Positions 55,624 to 64,000 of a DNA stretch of 64,000 nucleotides are shown piece after piece. The stretch spans positions 62,001-126,000 of the forward strand of contig NZ_JAJUBC010000007.1 in NCBI RefSeq assembly GCF_028683095.1, given 5' to 3'. Within the stretch, counting starts at the first letter, position 1. Each line of letters begins with the position of its first letter. The notes under the pieces are model-generated. The model was not told where the DNA came from and did not search any database. It saw only the letters and a program-made list of their open reading frames with translations. The DNA comes from Enterovibrio gelatinilyticus. Its GTDB lineage: Bacteria; Pseudomonadota; Gammaproteobacteria; Enterobacterales; Vibrionaceae. Position numbers and translations under genes: made by a program.

Positions 55624-57747
55624 TTATATCGCGGCTTTTCTATAGGTGTAGCCAACCAAACTTAGGAAGACTAAAGCACTGACCAGTGGAACCATCAGAC
55701 CCAGTCCCGGCCACATCATAAGCCCTGCTAATGCAAATGCGAGCACTCGCAATGGCCATCCTAGAGGGCCTTCTAAGTAGCCCTCAAGACCTCCTACCAA
55801 GGCCCATGTGCCAATCACGGCAAATATGGTCACGAAGAGCACTTGCTGAAAATCGCCAGAAACGAGTGGCGTATACGCCATCAAAAGCGGCACTAGATAA
55901 AGCCCCTTGGCAATTTTCCATGCTTTAAAGCCTGTCGCCATGGGCGGTGTTTTAGCAATGGTTGCAGCCGCAAAGGCGGTTAGGCAGACAGGCGGCGTGA
56001 CATTACTGTCTTGTGACAACCAGAAAATAATCAGGTGTGCAGCCAACAAGGCTAAGCCGACAGTGGTTGCCCCCAAACCTTGCTCCAACAAGGTGGCTTT
56101 AAAATCATCGGGTACCTTGCCAAGTAGGTCGATAGCCGCTTCAAAATTCATGGGAGAACCAAGCGCAGCCAGTTGTTCAGGTGCGACCAACATGAAAATG
56201 GTTTTGGCTTCTTCGGGCAATTGCCCCGTTGTCAGCAGTTCTAACAATTGTTGTTCTGCAATCAAGCCGTATATGGCAGGCGCTGACAGGGTGCCGAGGA
56301 CAATGTATGACGCAGTGACCGGTAATCCCATACCTAGAATTAACGATGCAACAGCGACTAAAACCAACATGATGAACAAACTGCCGCCAGCCCAATCGTT
56401 GATCATGATAGAGAAAGTATTACCAATCCCCGTTGTACTGATGACATTCACGACTAAACCAATCCCTGTTAATAACACCGCCGTGGTGGCCATGTTTCGG
56501 GACCCCTGGGCTAGGGCGTCGACAATGTCTGAAAAGCCCATTCTGTTTGGAGAAAGCCATGAAGCGACGACCACAGAAATAATTGAAATACCGGCGGCGT
56601 AAGTAGGTGTGAAGTCTTGAACCAACAATGTAACCAGCACAACGAGCGGGATCAGGTAATGCCAGCCTGACGCCAACACCGATAGCATCGACTGTGTTTC
56701 GGTTTCCACTTGATGAACGCCAGAACGCTTGGCTTCAACGCGAACGAAAAATGCGACGGACAGGAAATAGATTAATGCAGGGGCAAATGAAACAGCGATG
56801 ATTTCGACATAAGGAATTTGAGTGTAGGAGGCCATGATAAATGCGCCAGCGCCCATAACGGGCGGCATGAGTTGCCCACCTGTTGATGCTGCTGCCTCAA
56901 CGCCAGCGGCAAACTTGGGAGGAAATCCGGCTTTCTTCATTAATGGAATGGTAATAACACCCGTGGACACCGTATTTGCCACACTTGAACCTGACACCGA
57001 CCCCATCAACCCCGAGCCCATTACGGCGACAAAACCGGGCCCACCAATGATCTTACCCGCCGCCGCTCGAGAAACGTTGATGATGTAGTCACCCGCACCG
57101 GATTTAACCAAGAAAGCGCCAAATAGAATAAACATGAAGACATAGCTCCATGAGATCCGCGAAATTGGACCAAACATGCCCTCGGAACTATAAAAAGCGC
57201 GGTACAGCATGGTTTCAGCAGAAAGGCCTGGGAATGAAAAAATACCGTCTATCCAACTGCCCCACCAAACAACATAGGTGAGGGCGACCAGTATTAAACA
57301 GGGAATAAACCAACCCATGGTGCGTCGAATCAACTCTAACGCAATCAAGATAGCAACGACTGAGAATACCCAATCGGTCATGACGAAGGTGACACCTCGC
57401 TCGTACAGCGCATCTTCACTCACAATGATATAAATCAGACAGGCAACGGCAGCAATGGCAATACCAATGTCGATGATGAGTGCGAATTTACTTTTTCGCC
57501 ATCTTGCAGCAGCGGGATAGGTCAGAGCGCACATGACAGAAAAACCGGCAAAGTGCGCGGCAGATACCCAAAGTTCAGGCAATGTGGCGAGCGTATTAAA
57601 CCAGATGTGTACCAACGAGATGACAACACCAATCAGCGTGACGCATCGTGTTAGCAACGGAAAATCAGTTCGTTGGGTTAATTCGAATTGAGACAGAGAC
57701 TTGTCGTTATCGGATGAGTGATTGGCGTTGCTGGGTGGGTTAGTCAT
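55624..57747 (-). CDS. TRAP transporter fused permease (DctQM type, TAXI system)
   Basis: 707 residues, about 18 membrane helices: a small-subunit-like N-terminal part fused to the large permease part, the usual form for TAXI-type TRAP systems. Family sequences are seen, for example GSGLMGSVSGSSVANTVSTG, FPPKFAAGVEAAASTGGQLM and PPVMGAGAFIMASY. It moves a small organic acid with sodium or protons, handed over by the binding protein encoded just upstream. A 167-bp gap with a hairpin separates the two genes. Confidence 0.9.
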   Translation of the reverse strand: MTNPPSNANHSSDNDKSLSQFELTQRTDFPLLTRCVTLIGVVISLVHIWFNTLATLPELWVSAAHFAGFSVMCALTYPAAARWRKSKFALIIDIGIAIAAVACLIYIIVSEDALYERGVTFVMTDWVFSVVAILIALELIRRTMGWFIPCLILVALTYVVWWGSWIDGIFSFPGLSAETMLYRAFYSSEGMFGPISRISWSYVFMFILFGAFLVKSGAGDYIINVSRAAAGKIIGGPGFVAVMGSGLMGSVSGSSVANTVSTGVITIPLMKKAGFPPKFAAGVEAAASTGGQLMPPVMGAGAFIMASYTQIPYVEIIAVSFAPALIYFLSVAFFVRVEAKRSGVHQVETETQSMLSVLASGWHYLIPLVVLVTLLVQDFTPTYAAGISIISVVVASWLSPNRMGFSDIVDALAQGSRNMATTAVLLTGIGLVVNVISTTGIGNTFSIMINDWAGGSLFIMLVLVAVASLILGMGLPVTASYIVLGTLSAPAIYGLIAEQQLLELLTTGQLPEEAKTIFMLVAPEQLAALGSPMNFEAAIDLLGKVPDDFKATLLEQGLGATTVGLALLAAHLIIFWLSQDSNVTPPVCLTAFAAATIAKTPPMATGFKAWKIAKGLYLVPLLMAYTPLVSGDFQQVLFVTIFAVIGTWALVGGLEGYLEGPLGWPLRVLAFALAGLMMWPGLGLMVPLVSALVFLSLVGYTYRKAAI

Positions 57748-57882
57748 GTTTCCTCAAACGTGCATCTTGCTTGCACGACGTACTTTGAAGTTACGGCCCG
57801 TATGTACAGAGTCTCACGGAGATCACAATGCAAAAGGGCATGGCATGGGGCACAGAACATCATGCGAATCAATATGGACAAA

Positions 57883-57908
57883 ACGCGCTGACCCTAAGGT
57901 CAGCGCGT
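57883..57908 (-). terminator. Terminator/attenuator between the TRAP binding protein and permease
   Basis: ACGCGCTGACC, loop TTAG, GGTCAGCGCGT, followed by TTTT on the minus strand. It is 7 bp past the binding-protein stop, and would make the permease transcript the minor one. Confidence 0.75.
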
Positions 57909-57914
57909 CTTCAA

Positions 57915-58928
57915 TTACTTAGCAATGAGGTGTGTTGGGATCTCTATCCCTTGCTCCTTGTAGAAGCGTGCTGCGCCTGGATGCAGCGGAACTGGCAAAC
58001 CATTGATCGCTTTTTCGAGTGCCATCGCTTTAGTGGCCTTATGGATGCCATTCAAAAACGCCAAGTTTTCATAAATTGTTTTGGTCAAAAGATAGACATC
58101 GTCATCTGTAATGTCGCTGCGAACCGCAAGAAAGTTAGGTTGTGCAACTGTTTCAACCGCTTTGGTTTGACCAGGATAAGTGTTTGGCTCGATGACAAAG
58201 CGCGTCCAAAGGTTGTAACCACCGTTGGCTTCTTTCATTTGTTCGTCAGTAAAATTGAGAATGGTTATCTTATCGCCCATCGCTGCAAATGCGCGAGTAA
58301 CAGCACTCACGGGCACACCCGCAGGGGTGTTCATGCCATCAACAGTGCCGTTTTGCATGGCATCGGCACTCGCTCCATAACCAAGGTAAGCGAAGTCTAA
58401 TTTCTCCGTATCAACACCTAAGCCACCCAAGATTTGCAACCCTGAGCCTTCGGTGCCTGAGTTCTTTTTACCGATAGAAAACTTTTTGCCGTCCATGTTA
58501 TTCATGTCAGCAATGGTGCCCGTTTTTGCGTTATCACTTTTAACGACAAAGTGTTCTACGTTTTGCCAAAGCATTGAGACTGAACGTAATTCTTTCTGAG
58601 GTCCGGATTGCTTGAGTTTACCTTCACCAGACCACGCCCATGCGCCATACAGACCTTGCAGAATGGCAAACTGTGCTTCGTTTTCTCGTAGCAATTTAAT
58701 GTTCTCACCAGAACCCGCAGAACTGATGGCAGACAGAGAGAAGTCGTATTTAGGAGCAAGCTTCACTTTGCTGAGTGTTGCCAAAGCAACGCCAACTGGG
58801 TAATAGGTTCCGCCCGTCGATGCTGTCGCCAAGATGTAATCACGGTCTTCTGCTGCTGCACTGTTGACGCCAGTCAGCACAATTGCAGTCGATAGTGAAA
58901 GTGTTTTAATCAGTGTTTTGATTTTCAT
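57915..58928 (-). CDS. TAXI-family TRAP transporter periplasmic binding protein
   Basis: 337 residues from ATG at 58928 (GGAGAG upstream). Signal peptide MKIKTLIKTLSLSTAIVLTG is cut near NSAAAEDRDYI. The TAXI signature follows: ILATASTGGTYYPVGVALAT and AISSAGSGENIKLLRENEAQ, then FAILQGLYGAW. It binds an amino acid or organic acid in the periplasm for the fused permease. The substrate is not known. The MITE at 58957-59220 ends 29 bp before its start codon, so its promoter is inside or beyond that element. Confidence 0.9.
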   Translation of the reverse strand: MKIKTLIKTLSLSTAIVLTGVNSAAAEDRDYILATASTGGTYYPVGVALATLSKVKLAPKYDFSLSAISSAGSGENIKLLRENEAQFAILQGLYGAWAWSGEGKLKQSGPQKELRSVSMLWQNVEHFVVKSDNAKTGTIADMNNMDGKKFSIGKKNSGTEGSGLQILGGLGVDTEKLDFAYLGYGASADAMQNGTVDGMNTPAGVPVSAVTRAFAAMGDKITILNFTDEQMKEANGGYNLWTRFVIEPNTYPGQTKAVETVAQPNFLAVRSDITDDDVYLLTKTIYENLAFLNGIHKATKAMALEKAINGLPVPLHPGAARFYKEQGIEIPTHLIAK

Positions 58929-59438
58929 ACAACTCTCCAATGTTAAAATGTCCTTAGGGGCTGTTCATCTTTGGTGGTTAAGTTATGTTCTAGCTAAAAG
59001 CATTTTAGGCGAGGCGAGGTGTGTGCCGCCTAGTCATTCTAAGCAAATACGCCTCAACAAAGCATAAAATGCTTTTAGCAGAACCCTTCGGGCAGCGTTT
59101 GTGGCGACTTTCTCCTGCGTTATCGACTTCTCATGTAGGCCAGCTACACATCGAAGCCTCTTCCTTGCATAAAGCCGCCACAAACTGCTGCAAAAATCAT
59201 CACCAAAGATCAACAGCCCCTGGTGTTCGCGGCAATCAGATGTGTAGACGACGTCACACGGCTTCTGAGAGTAATCATTGAGCAACGAAAGAATAGCCGA
59301 GCTTGTGAGTTTTTTGTTAACAACGATGTGTAAATCCAAACACCGTCTCAGTTTTTTTCCCGCTGTTCCACTCGTGTAAGACTTTAGTCTAGTGTTCATT
59401 TTGACTTATGATGTTCGCTAACACTGACCGAGGTAACT
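58929..59438. other. Divergent intergenic region containing a MITE
   Basis: More than half is the 264-bp element at 58957-59220. The remaining 218 bp up to the zinc-ribbon gene are AT-rich with no clear features and should hold that gene's promoter. Confidence 0.6.
58957..59220. mobile_element. 264-bp MITE with 20-bp terminal inverted repeats
   Basis: The left end GGGGCTGTTCATCTTTGGTG (58957-58976) and the complement of the right end (59201-59220, GGGGCTGTTGATCTTTGGTG) match at 19 of 20 positions. Inside are further inverted pairs: TAGCTAAAAGCATTTT with AAAATGCTTTTAGC, GCAGCGTTTGTGGCG with CCGCCACAAACTGCTGC, and CATGTAG with CTACACATC. It encodes no transposase, so it must be mobilised in trans. 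I could not see a convincing target-site duplication. It sits 29 bp upstream of the TRAP binding-protein start. Confidence 0.75.
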
Positions 59439-59690
59439 ATGTCAAAACCCAATAAAAAGCTGCCAACTCGATCTGTCGATATCGTGTGTGGAAAGTGCAA
59501 AACCTTGCTGTTTAAATACAAGAAGGGCGGCAAAGGAGCGTTGGTGAAATGTTTCAAAGAGCGGATCGTGGTGGACTACACTGAGCGGCCTTGCACCTGC
59601 CCACATTGCGAAACCGTGTTTGCAAGAGAAACATTAGTTCGTGGTACACCGGCATATAAAATTATCGGTGTGAAAGCGACGTTGAAATAG
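59439..59690 (+). CDS. Small zinc-ribbon-like protein of unknown function, 83 aa
   Basis: Two CxxC knuckles, VCGKCKTLLF and CPHCETVFAR, plus Cys in VKCFKER and RPCTC, suggest one zinc site. The ribosome site (GAGGTAA, about 7 nt before the ATG) is good. It is rich in Lys and basic between the knuckles, so binding to nucleic acid or a protein is possible. It is divergent from the TRAP operon. No family name recognised. Confidence 0.65.
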   Translation: MSKPNKKLPTRSVDIVCGKCKTLLFKYKKGGKGALVKCFKERIVVDYTERPCTCPHCETVFARETLVRGTPAYKIIGVKATLK

Positions 59691-59876
59691 CGCTGTAACT
59701 ACAAAAGTAATAGGGGCCGAATTTGAGGCTAGGTGGTGCTTGTTTGAGTTTATTGAAGCTCAAGGCCTAAAAGATAGGAATGAAGAGAGATAAAGGCGGA
59801 AAGATAAAGACGGAAAGAGAAAGAAATGAAGAGAGGGAATTGCTGGCAATGCATACTCTCATTGCCAGCACAAAAA

Positions 59877-60365
59877 TTAGATACCTGCGCGCTTAAACAA
59901 ACCCGCCATCAACTTAGAATTGGATTTCACTCCCGTTGATTTGGTTTTGAACTCACCCGCTAGACGTGTGTTACCGATATCACGAGCGATGTGCTGCATG
60001 GTTAGGTACATGTCTTTCGCAGATTTCATGCGATTAGTGTCGTTCAATGGTGCCAGTAGTTTCACCATGTCAGAACCTGTCATGTTCTTTTCAATGGCGT
60101 GCTCTTCAATCGCAGACAGAAGCTTGTCCAAATCGACGGTTGCATCTGAGCTTTCAACGCCTTGTTTTTTCATTGCTTTTAGATTGCGTCGGCGGATCTG
60201 CTTAATGATGAAAGAAGGGCGATTAATGCGTTTAAAACCCCAGTAACCCGCTGCGATTACGAGAGCGATACCACCAACCACGTATGGCCAGATAGGACCG
60301 GAAGATTCAGCAACGGTTTGGGCGGTAGTAACTACCTCAACGGCAGTAGAAGGTACATCAGACAT
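59877..60365 (-). CDS. Unrecognised single-span membrane protein, 162 aa
   Basis: A short N-terminal segment precedes one membrane helix (IWPYVVGGIALVIAAGYWGF, about 25-45) and a basic stop-transfer stretch (QIRRRNLKAMKKQG). A cytoplasmic helical domain of about 110 residues with no Cys follows, ending AGLFKRAGI. No signal-peptide cleavage site. I cannot assign a family. Confidence 0.6.
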   Translation of the reverse strand: MSDVPSTAVEVVTTAQTVAESSGPIWPYVVGGIALVIAAGYWGFKRINRPSFIIKQIRRRNLKAMKKQGVESSDATVDLDKLLSAIEEHAIEKNMTGSDMVKLLAPLNDTNRMKSAKDMYLTMQHIARDIGNTRLAGEFKTKSTGVKSNSKLMAGLFKRAGI

Positions 60366-60666
60366 CGTTTTACCTTAGTGTTCATATTGATGGGTCGTAG
60401 TGTCGCACTGTGGCACGAAAATACACTGTCACGCTTCACATTAAAGGAAACATCCTTCGACAGAAAAGTTCGTTTGTAGAATTTTTATGCGATCTGCATA
60501 GTAACAGACCTCGAACACATAGGCGTGCGTTAATTTTGGGTGAATAACGTACGGTAAAAAGTGCATGAAAAGGTTTCACAAAGGTTGCGAGTGAAAAGGC
60601 AGAACTTGATGGCTCTGCCTTTTGTTGTTCAATGGAATCACGTCTTTAGAAAGGAGGGCAAGAAAG
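60366..60666. other. Gene-free stretch between the membrane protein gene and gabD
   Basis: It contains the terminator at 60594-60623. The promoter of the 162-aa gene should lie in the AT-rich part on the left. No further gene is seen. Confidence 0.5.
60594..60623. terminator. Terminator after gabD
   Basis: AAAAGGCAGA and TCTGCCTTTT with a 10-nt loop. On the minus strand the T-tract follows the stem, 43 bp beyond the gabD stop. Confidence 0.8.
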
Positions 60667-62097
60667 TCACATGCCTCCAAGGCAGATGTATTTGGTATTG
60701 AGGTATTCATCTAGCCCTTGTCTTGCGCCTTCACGACCAATACCCGATTGTTTTACTCCGCCAAAGGGGGCAACTTCTGTCGAGATAACCCCTTCGTTGA
60801 CGCCGACCATGCCGTAATCGAGTGCTTCGGCGACGGCAAAAATACGGTTGATGTCTTTGCTGTAAAAATAACTCGCGAGTCCGTAAATGGTGTCGTTCGC
60901 CATCTCAATGAGTGAAGCATCATCATGAAAACGGATAACGGGGGCAATGGGGCCGAAAATCTCTTCCTGTACAATACTCATACTGTGTTGAACATGAGTG
61001 AGTACGGTGGGCGTGAAGAATTGTCCGTCTAAATCTTCGCCTCCGATACTGATTGTTGCGCCCTGTGCCACCGCTTCTTCTACTAAGCGTTGCACTTTGT
61101 TCTTGGCATTCGCATCAATCAATGGGCCTACGTTTACGCCATTATCAATACCATTACCTACAGTCAGTGTGGCGACTTCTGCTGCGAATTTCTCGACAAA
61201 CTTGTCATAAACAGCATCGTGTACATAAAAGCGATTCGCACAGACGCAGGTTTGCCCTGCGTTTCGGAATTTCGAAGCAATCGCGCCTTTCACGGCTAAG
61301 TCGATATCCGCATCATCAAACACGATAAACGGCGCATTGCCCCCCAGCTCCATGGAAACGCGTTTAACGCTCTCCGCACTTTGTCGCATTAGAATACGCC
61401 CAACATTTGTTGAACCTGTAAATGAGATTTTGTTGATCTTGTCGCTGCTACAAAACAATTCACCTACCATTACCGCATCGTCGCTGGTGACAATATTGAG
61501 TAGACCCTCAGGGAGTCCCGCTTGGCGTGCCAATTCGGTGACTGCATAAGCGCTCAACGGTGTTTGCGCTGCGGGTTTAGCAATGAAACTGCAACCTGCA
61601 GCAATCGCGGGCGCGGCTTTTCGTGTGATCATCGCAATGGGGAAATTCCAAGGCGTGATAGCCGCGGCGACACCGACAGGTTGTGTGATGGTCATAATGC
61701 GACGGTCAGATGATGGTGTTGGAATGGTTTCGCCGTAAGCACGTTTAGCTTCTTCAGCAAACCATTGAACAAACGACGCGCCATAAGCCACTTCACCACG
61801 TGATTCCGCAAGCGGCTTTCCCTGCTCAAGGGTCATGATCCTCGCTAGATCTTCTTGGTTATCCATGAGTAATTGATACCAGCTCATCAAGATATCGGCA
61901 CGCTGTTTAGCGGTTGTTTTTGCCCATGATCTTTGCGCGATTTCGGCTTTGGCTATCACATTTTCAATCGTTTCGCGGGAATGAGAGGGAACATAACCGA
62001 GGACATGGCCTGTGGCGGGGTTAGTCACAGTGATTGCACTGTTCACGTTTTCACACATCGCAGAGAGCAAAGAGAGGTTTTTGATCTGATCCATCAT
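60667..62097 (-). CDS. gabD: Succinate-semialdehyde dehydrogenase GabD-like
   Basis: 476 residues, a normal aldehyde dehydrogenase length. Seen: TPWNFPIAMITRKAAPAIAA (NAD(P)-contact region), KISFTGSTNVGRILM, the general-base Glu in MELGGNAPFIVFDDADID, the catalytic Cys in NAGQTCVCANRFYV, and EEIFGPIAPVIRF. The family assignment as NAD(P)-dependent SSADH follows these motifs and their order. It would oxidise succinate semialdehyde to succinate, as in GABA breakdown, but no gabT is in view. It begins 341 bp after the flavoprotein gene and so is probably separate. Confidence 0.83.
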   Translation of the reverse strand: MMDQIKNLSLLSAMCENVNSAITVTNPATGHVLGYVPSHSRETIENVIAKAEIAQRSWAKTTAKQRADILMSWYQLLMDNQEDLARIMTLEQGKPLAESRGEVAYGASFVQWFAEEAKRAYGETIPTPSSDRRIMTITQPVGVAAAITPWNFPIAMITRKAAPAIAAGCSFIAKPAAQTPLSAYAVTELARQAGLPEGLLNIVTSDDAVMVGELFCSSDKINKISFTGSTNVGRILMRQSAESVKRVSMELGGNAPFIVFDDADIDLAVKGAIASKFRNAGQTCVCANRFYVHDAVYDKFVEKFAAEVATLTVGNGIDNGVNVGPLIDANAKNKVQRLVEEAVAQGATISIGGEDLDGQFFTPTVLTHVQHSMSIVQEEIFGPIAPVIRFHDDASLIEMANDTIYGLASYFYSKDINRIFAVAEALDYGMVGVNEGVISTEVAPFGGVKQSGIGREGARQGLDEYLNTKYICLGGM

Positions 62098-62438
62098 TGG
62101 CTTCCATTGTTAAACCGAGAGCGTCTTAGCATTAGACTAACGACGTCATAGGAGGAGAGCAATATGAAGAGGCCGCTCATTTTGATAAGTGGCAAAAATG
62201 AACCCATTGTGTGAAGTGTCCATTATTTTGAACGAATACGGGAATTGTTGGGCGCGAGTTGCAGTTGAGTTTATGTCTAGTGCGATGAGGTGGTAGGTCG
62301 CTTTTATGCGGGGTAATGATCTGGCTAGCAAGTGAGTTGGCTGATTAGAGATCTCAATGAAAGGTCAGCGGCTTTACTGGCTAACGAGGATGCTAGCCAG
62401 TAAAGCGATGTCACTGCACTATGCGCGCTTAGCTTGTC
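62098..62438. other. Gene-free stretch between the flavoprotein gene and gabD
   Basis: It holds a perfect 13-bp hairpin at 62371-62406 and about 260 bp that should contain the gabD promoter. Confidence 0.5.
62371..62406. terminator. Hairpin after the flavoprotein gene
   Basis: GCTTTACTGGCTA and TAGCCAGTAAAGC with a 10-nt loop. There is no T-tract on the minus strand, so termination is only probable. Confidence 0.5.
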
Positions 62439-63776
62439 TTATTTTGCGACATTGCCAGCGACGTTCATGATGTCCCATGTTCGTGAAAACGGCGGTGCAT
62501 ATGCGAAGTCCATCATGCCAAGTTGGCTGGTGGTCACACCCATGGTAATGGCGACAGCCATTGCATCAATTCGATGTACTGCACCTTTGTAGCCGATCAA
62601 CTGTGCGCCCAATATACGTTTGGTATCGGCTTCATACACTAGCTTCATGTGCATATCAGATTGCCCTGCACAGTAGTTGGTGTGGCATTTGTCTTTAATA
62701 GTGATGCTTTTCGTGTTGAAACCTGCCTCATTCGCTTCGCGCTCAGACAACCCGGTTCGGCCTGCTTCTAAGCCGAGAACGCGAACACAGCTGGTGCCGA
62801 TAGAGCCAGGAAACTGCAAAGGCTCGCCATCCACTTGCGCGATGTTGTCACCGACAAGGCGACCCATTTTATTGGCACCCGTTGCTAGCGGAATGTATTG
62901 ATGACGCTGTGATACTGAGTGCCAAATCGCGGCACAATCTCCTGCCGCCCATACGTCTGGAAGGGAAGTGCGTCCGGTTGAGTCGGTTTTAATCGCGCCA
63001 TTGGTTAAGGTATCAATGCCTGTTTCTTTGAGAAATGCCGTGTTGGGCTTAACGCCTGTGCACACGACAACAAGATCGGTGGTGTATTCGCCTTTGTCAG
63101 TAACAATACCAGAGACGGCTTCGTCGCCTGCGATTGCCATGAGTGATTCGGACGTTAGAATTTCTACGCCAGCTTTTTCAAGTTCGGCATGAATATGTAC
63201 ACTGATTTCTGCATCGAATGCGTCTGGGATTAATCGTTCCGCGCGTTCGATCAAGCGAACTTGTTTACCCTGATGGATCATGGCTTCTGCAACTTCAAGC
63301 CCAATGAAGCCTGAACCTATGATGGTGACATGCTGGCAATTTTCATCTTCAATCGCTGATTTGAGTGATAGGCCATCTTTCATCACACGTAAGGCATGCA
63401 CACCTGCTTTATTTAAGCCTTCAACGGGCGGCAATACTTCACTGGCTCCTGTTGCAATCATTAGTCTGTCGTAGTGGACAATGAAGGTTTCGTGTTGGTG
63501 TGTAACTTCAAGCTTCTTATTGTCAGCATCAACTTTATTCACGCGATGACCGGTTTTAACGTTGACGCCACGCTCAGCGAATTGCGCTGGGGTAAATTCC
63601 GACATAAATCCACTGTCGTTGAATTCGCCTGCGACGAAATAGGGTAATCCACATGCACCAAAAGAAATAATCTCAGACGCTTCGTATACAGTGATGGTTG
63701 CGTCTGGGTTTACACGTCGTGCTTTTGCTGCAGCGCTCATGCCTGCAGCTTCCCCGCCAATAATGATGATATTCAT
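62439..63776 (-). CDS. FAD-dependent NAD(P)-disulfide oxidoreductase, CoA-disulfide reductase/NADH oxidase-like
   Basis: 445 residues from MNIIIIGGEAAGMSAAAKAR (FAD-binding motif), with GAGGAAAG upstream. The single redox Cys lies in IISFGACGLPYFVAGE, near residue 42, as in CoA-disulfide reductases and NADH oxidases. A second nucleotide site is IIGSGFIGLEVAEAM. The C-terminal dimerisation domain begins near ATGANKMGRLVGDN. It probably reduces CoA disulfide or oxygen with NAD(P)H. It lies just after a symporter gene, in the same direction. Confidence 0.83.
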   Translation of the reverse strand: MNIIIIGGEAAGMSAAAKARRVNPDATITVYEASEIISFGACGLPYFVAGEFNDSGFMSEFTPAQFAERGVNVKTGHRVNKVDADNKKLEVTHQHETFIVHYDRLMIATGASEVLPPVEGLNKAGVHALRVMKDGLSLKSAIEDENCQHVTIIGSGFIGLEVAEAMIHQGKQVRLIERAERLIPDAFDAEISVHIHAELEKAGVEILTSESLMAIAGDEAVSGIVTDKGEYTTDLVVVCTGVKPNTAFLKETGIDTLTNGAIKTDSTGRTSLPDVWAAGDCAAIWHSVSQRHQYIPLATGANKMGRLVGDNIAQVDGEPLQFPGSIGTSCVRVLGLEAGRTGLSEREANEAGFNTKSITIKDKCHTNYCAGQSDMHMKLVYEADTKRILGAQLIGYKGAVHRIDAMAVAITMGVTTSQLGMMDFAYAPPFSRTWDIMNVAGNVAK

Positions 63777-63852
63777 GTTGCTTTCCTCGTGGGCAATTCG
63801 CCCAAAACTAGAAATGGGGGCGAAAGCCCCCAAATATTAAAGGTGTTATTGA

Positions 63853-64000
63853 TTAGGCTGTGGCGTCTTCACCATCTAGATTTAATGGTTTGTCATCATT
63901 AAACACCGCCATGTCAGTTTGTCCCATCAATTTACTGGTGACCGAACCTGCGGTAATTGACCCTGATACATTCAGAGCGGTACGACCCATATCAATTAGT
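63853..64000 (-). CDS. C-terminus of a dicarboxylate/amino-acid:cation symporter (DAACS)
   Basis: The last 48-49 codons read LIDMGRTALNVSGSITAGSV, TSKLMGQTDMAVFNDDKPLN and LDGEDATA. The RTALNVSGSITAGSVTSKLM stretch is the usual end of the DctA/GltP family, where RTAVNVTGD is the sodium/substrate region. The start lies beyond the window. Lengths of this family are about 400-450 residues. It precedes the flavoprotein gene by 76 bp and may share its transcript. Confidence 0.7.
   Translation of the reverse strand, partial: LIDMGRTALNVSGSITAGSVTSKLMGQTDMAVFNDDKPLNLDGEDATA

Noticed and set aside
59034-59399. 121-codon minus-strand frame across the MITE
   Set aside because: It runs through the inverted repeats of the element, where open frames arise by chance. 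There is no similarity to a transposase.

Overview
The window looks like chromosomal DNA from a marine gamma-proteobacterium of the Vibrionaceae (Vibrio or a close relative). Pointers are a PanP-type aspartate decarboxylase, the narQP-napFDABC layout, a CRY-DASH photolyase, an NSS transporter with a MetS-type small subunit, a CheV, a LapA-like giant adhesin, and a palindromic repeat built on TATACCCAA that recurs at about six places. Nothing marks a phage, plasmid or integron. The gene mix (accessory transport, periplasmic nitrate reduction, surface proteins) would suit the second chromosome of a vibrio, but that is an inference.

Layout, left to right. 1-2 kb: a truncated panP and a small exported protein, both leftward. 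2-6.3 kb: ugpBAEC, the glycerol-3-phosphate ABC importer, leftward. 6.6-10.1 kb: a response regulator, sensor kinase and GtsA-like sugar-binding protein in one leftward operon with no permease. 10.7-15.4 kb: a 1569-residue RTX-repeat secreted protein. 15.5-17.1 kb: an NSS amino-acid transporter with its 32-residue partner. 18-24.1 kb: an amber-interrupted small membrane gene, a YjjU-like patatin, a sugar O-acetyltransferase homologue without its usual histidine, ribA, emrD and a POT peptide transporter. 24.6-27.3 kb: a second RTX protein, preceded by a probable GEMM (c-di-GMP-type) riboswitch that can pair over the ribosome-binding site. 27.4-34.3 kb: narQP divergent from napFDABC. 34.4-41.1 kb: mostly housekeeping or unknown genes, a YjiH-family membrane protein and CRY-DASH. 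41.5-54.3 kb: tolC and an OmpA-type lipoprotein gene divergent from a 3432-residue adhesin carrying a LapG-type Pro-Ala-Ala-Gly site. 54.4-64 kb: cheV, a TAXI-type TRAP transporter with a 264-bp MITE just upstream, small unknowns, a succinate-semialdehyde dehydrogenase homologue, a CoA-disulfide-reductase-like flavoprotein and the end of a dicarboxylate/amino-acid symporter.

Two themes stand out. One is secreted calcium-binding surface protein: three RTX or giant-adhesin genes total about 17.7 kb, with a c-di-GMP-type riboswitch before one and a LapG-type processing site in another, both pointing to the motile-to-attached switch. The other is nutrient and respiratory adaptation (ugp, TRAP, NSS, POT, nap). 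The less familiar items are the duplicated Cys-containing domain in the second RTX protein, the permease-less binding protein inside a two-component operon, and the MITE at the TRAP promoter. All calls come from reading the sequence; no database search was run.
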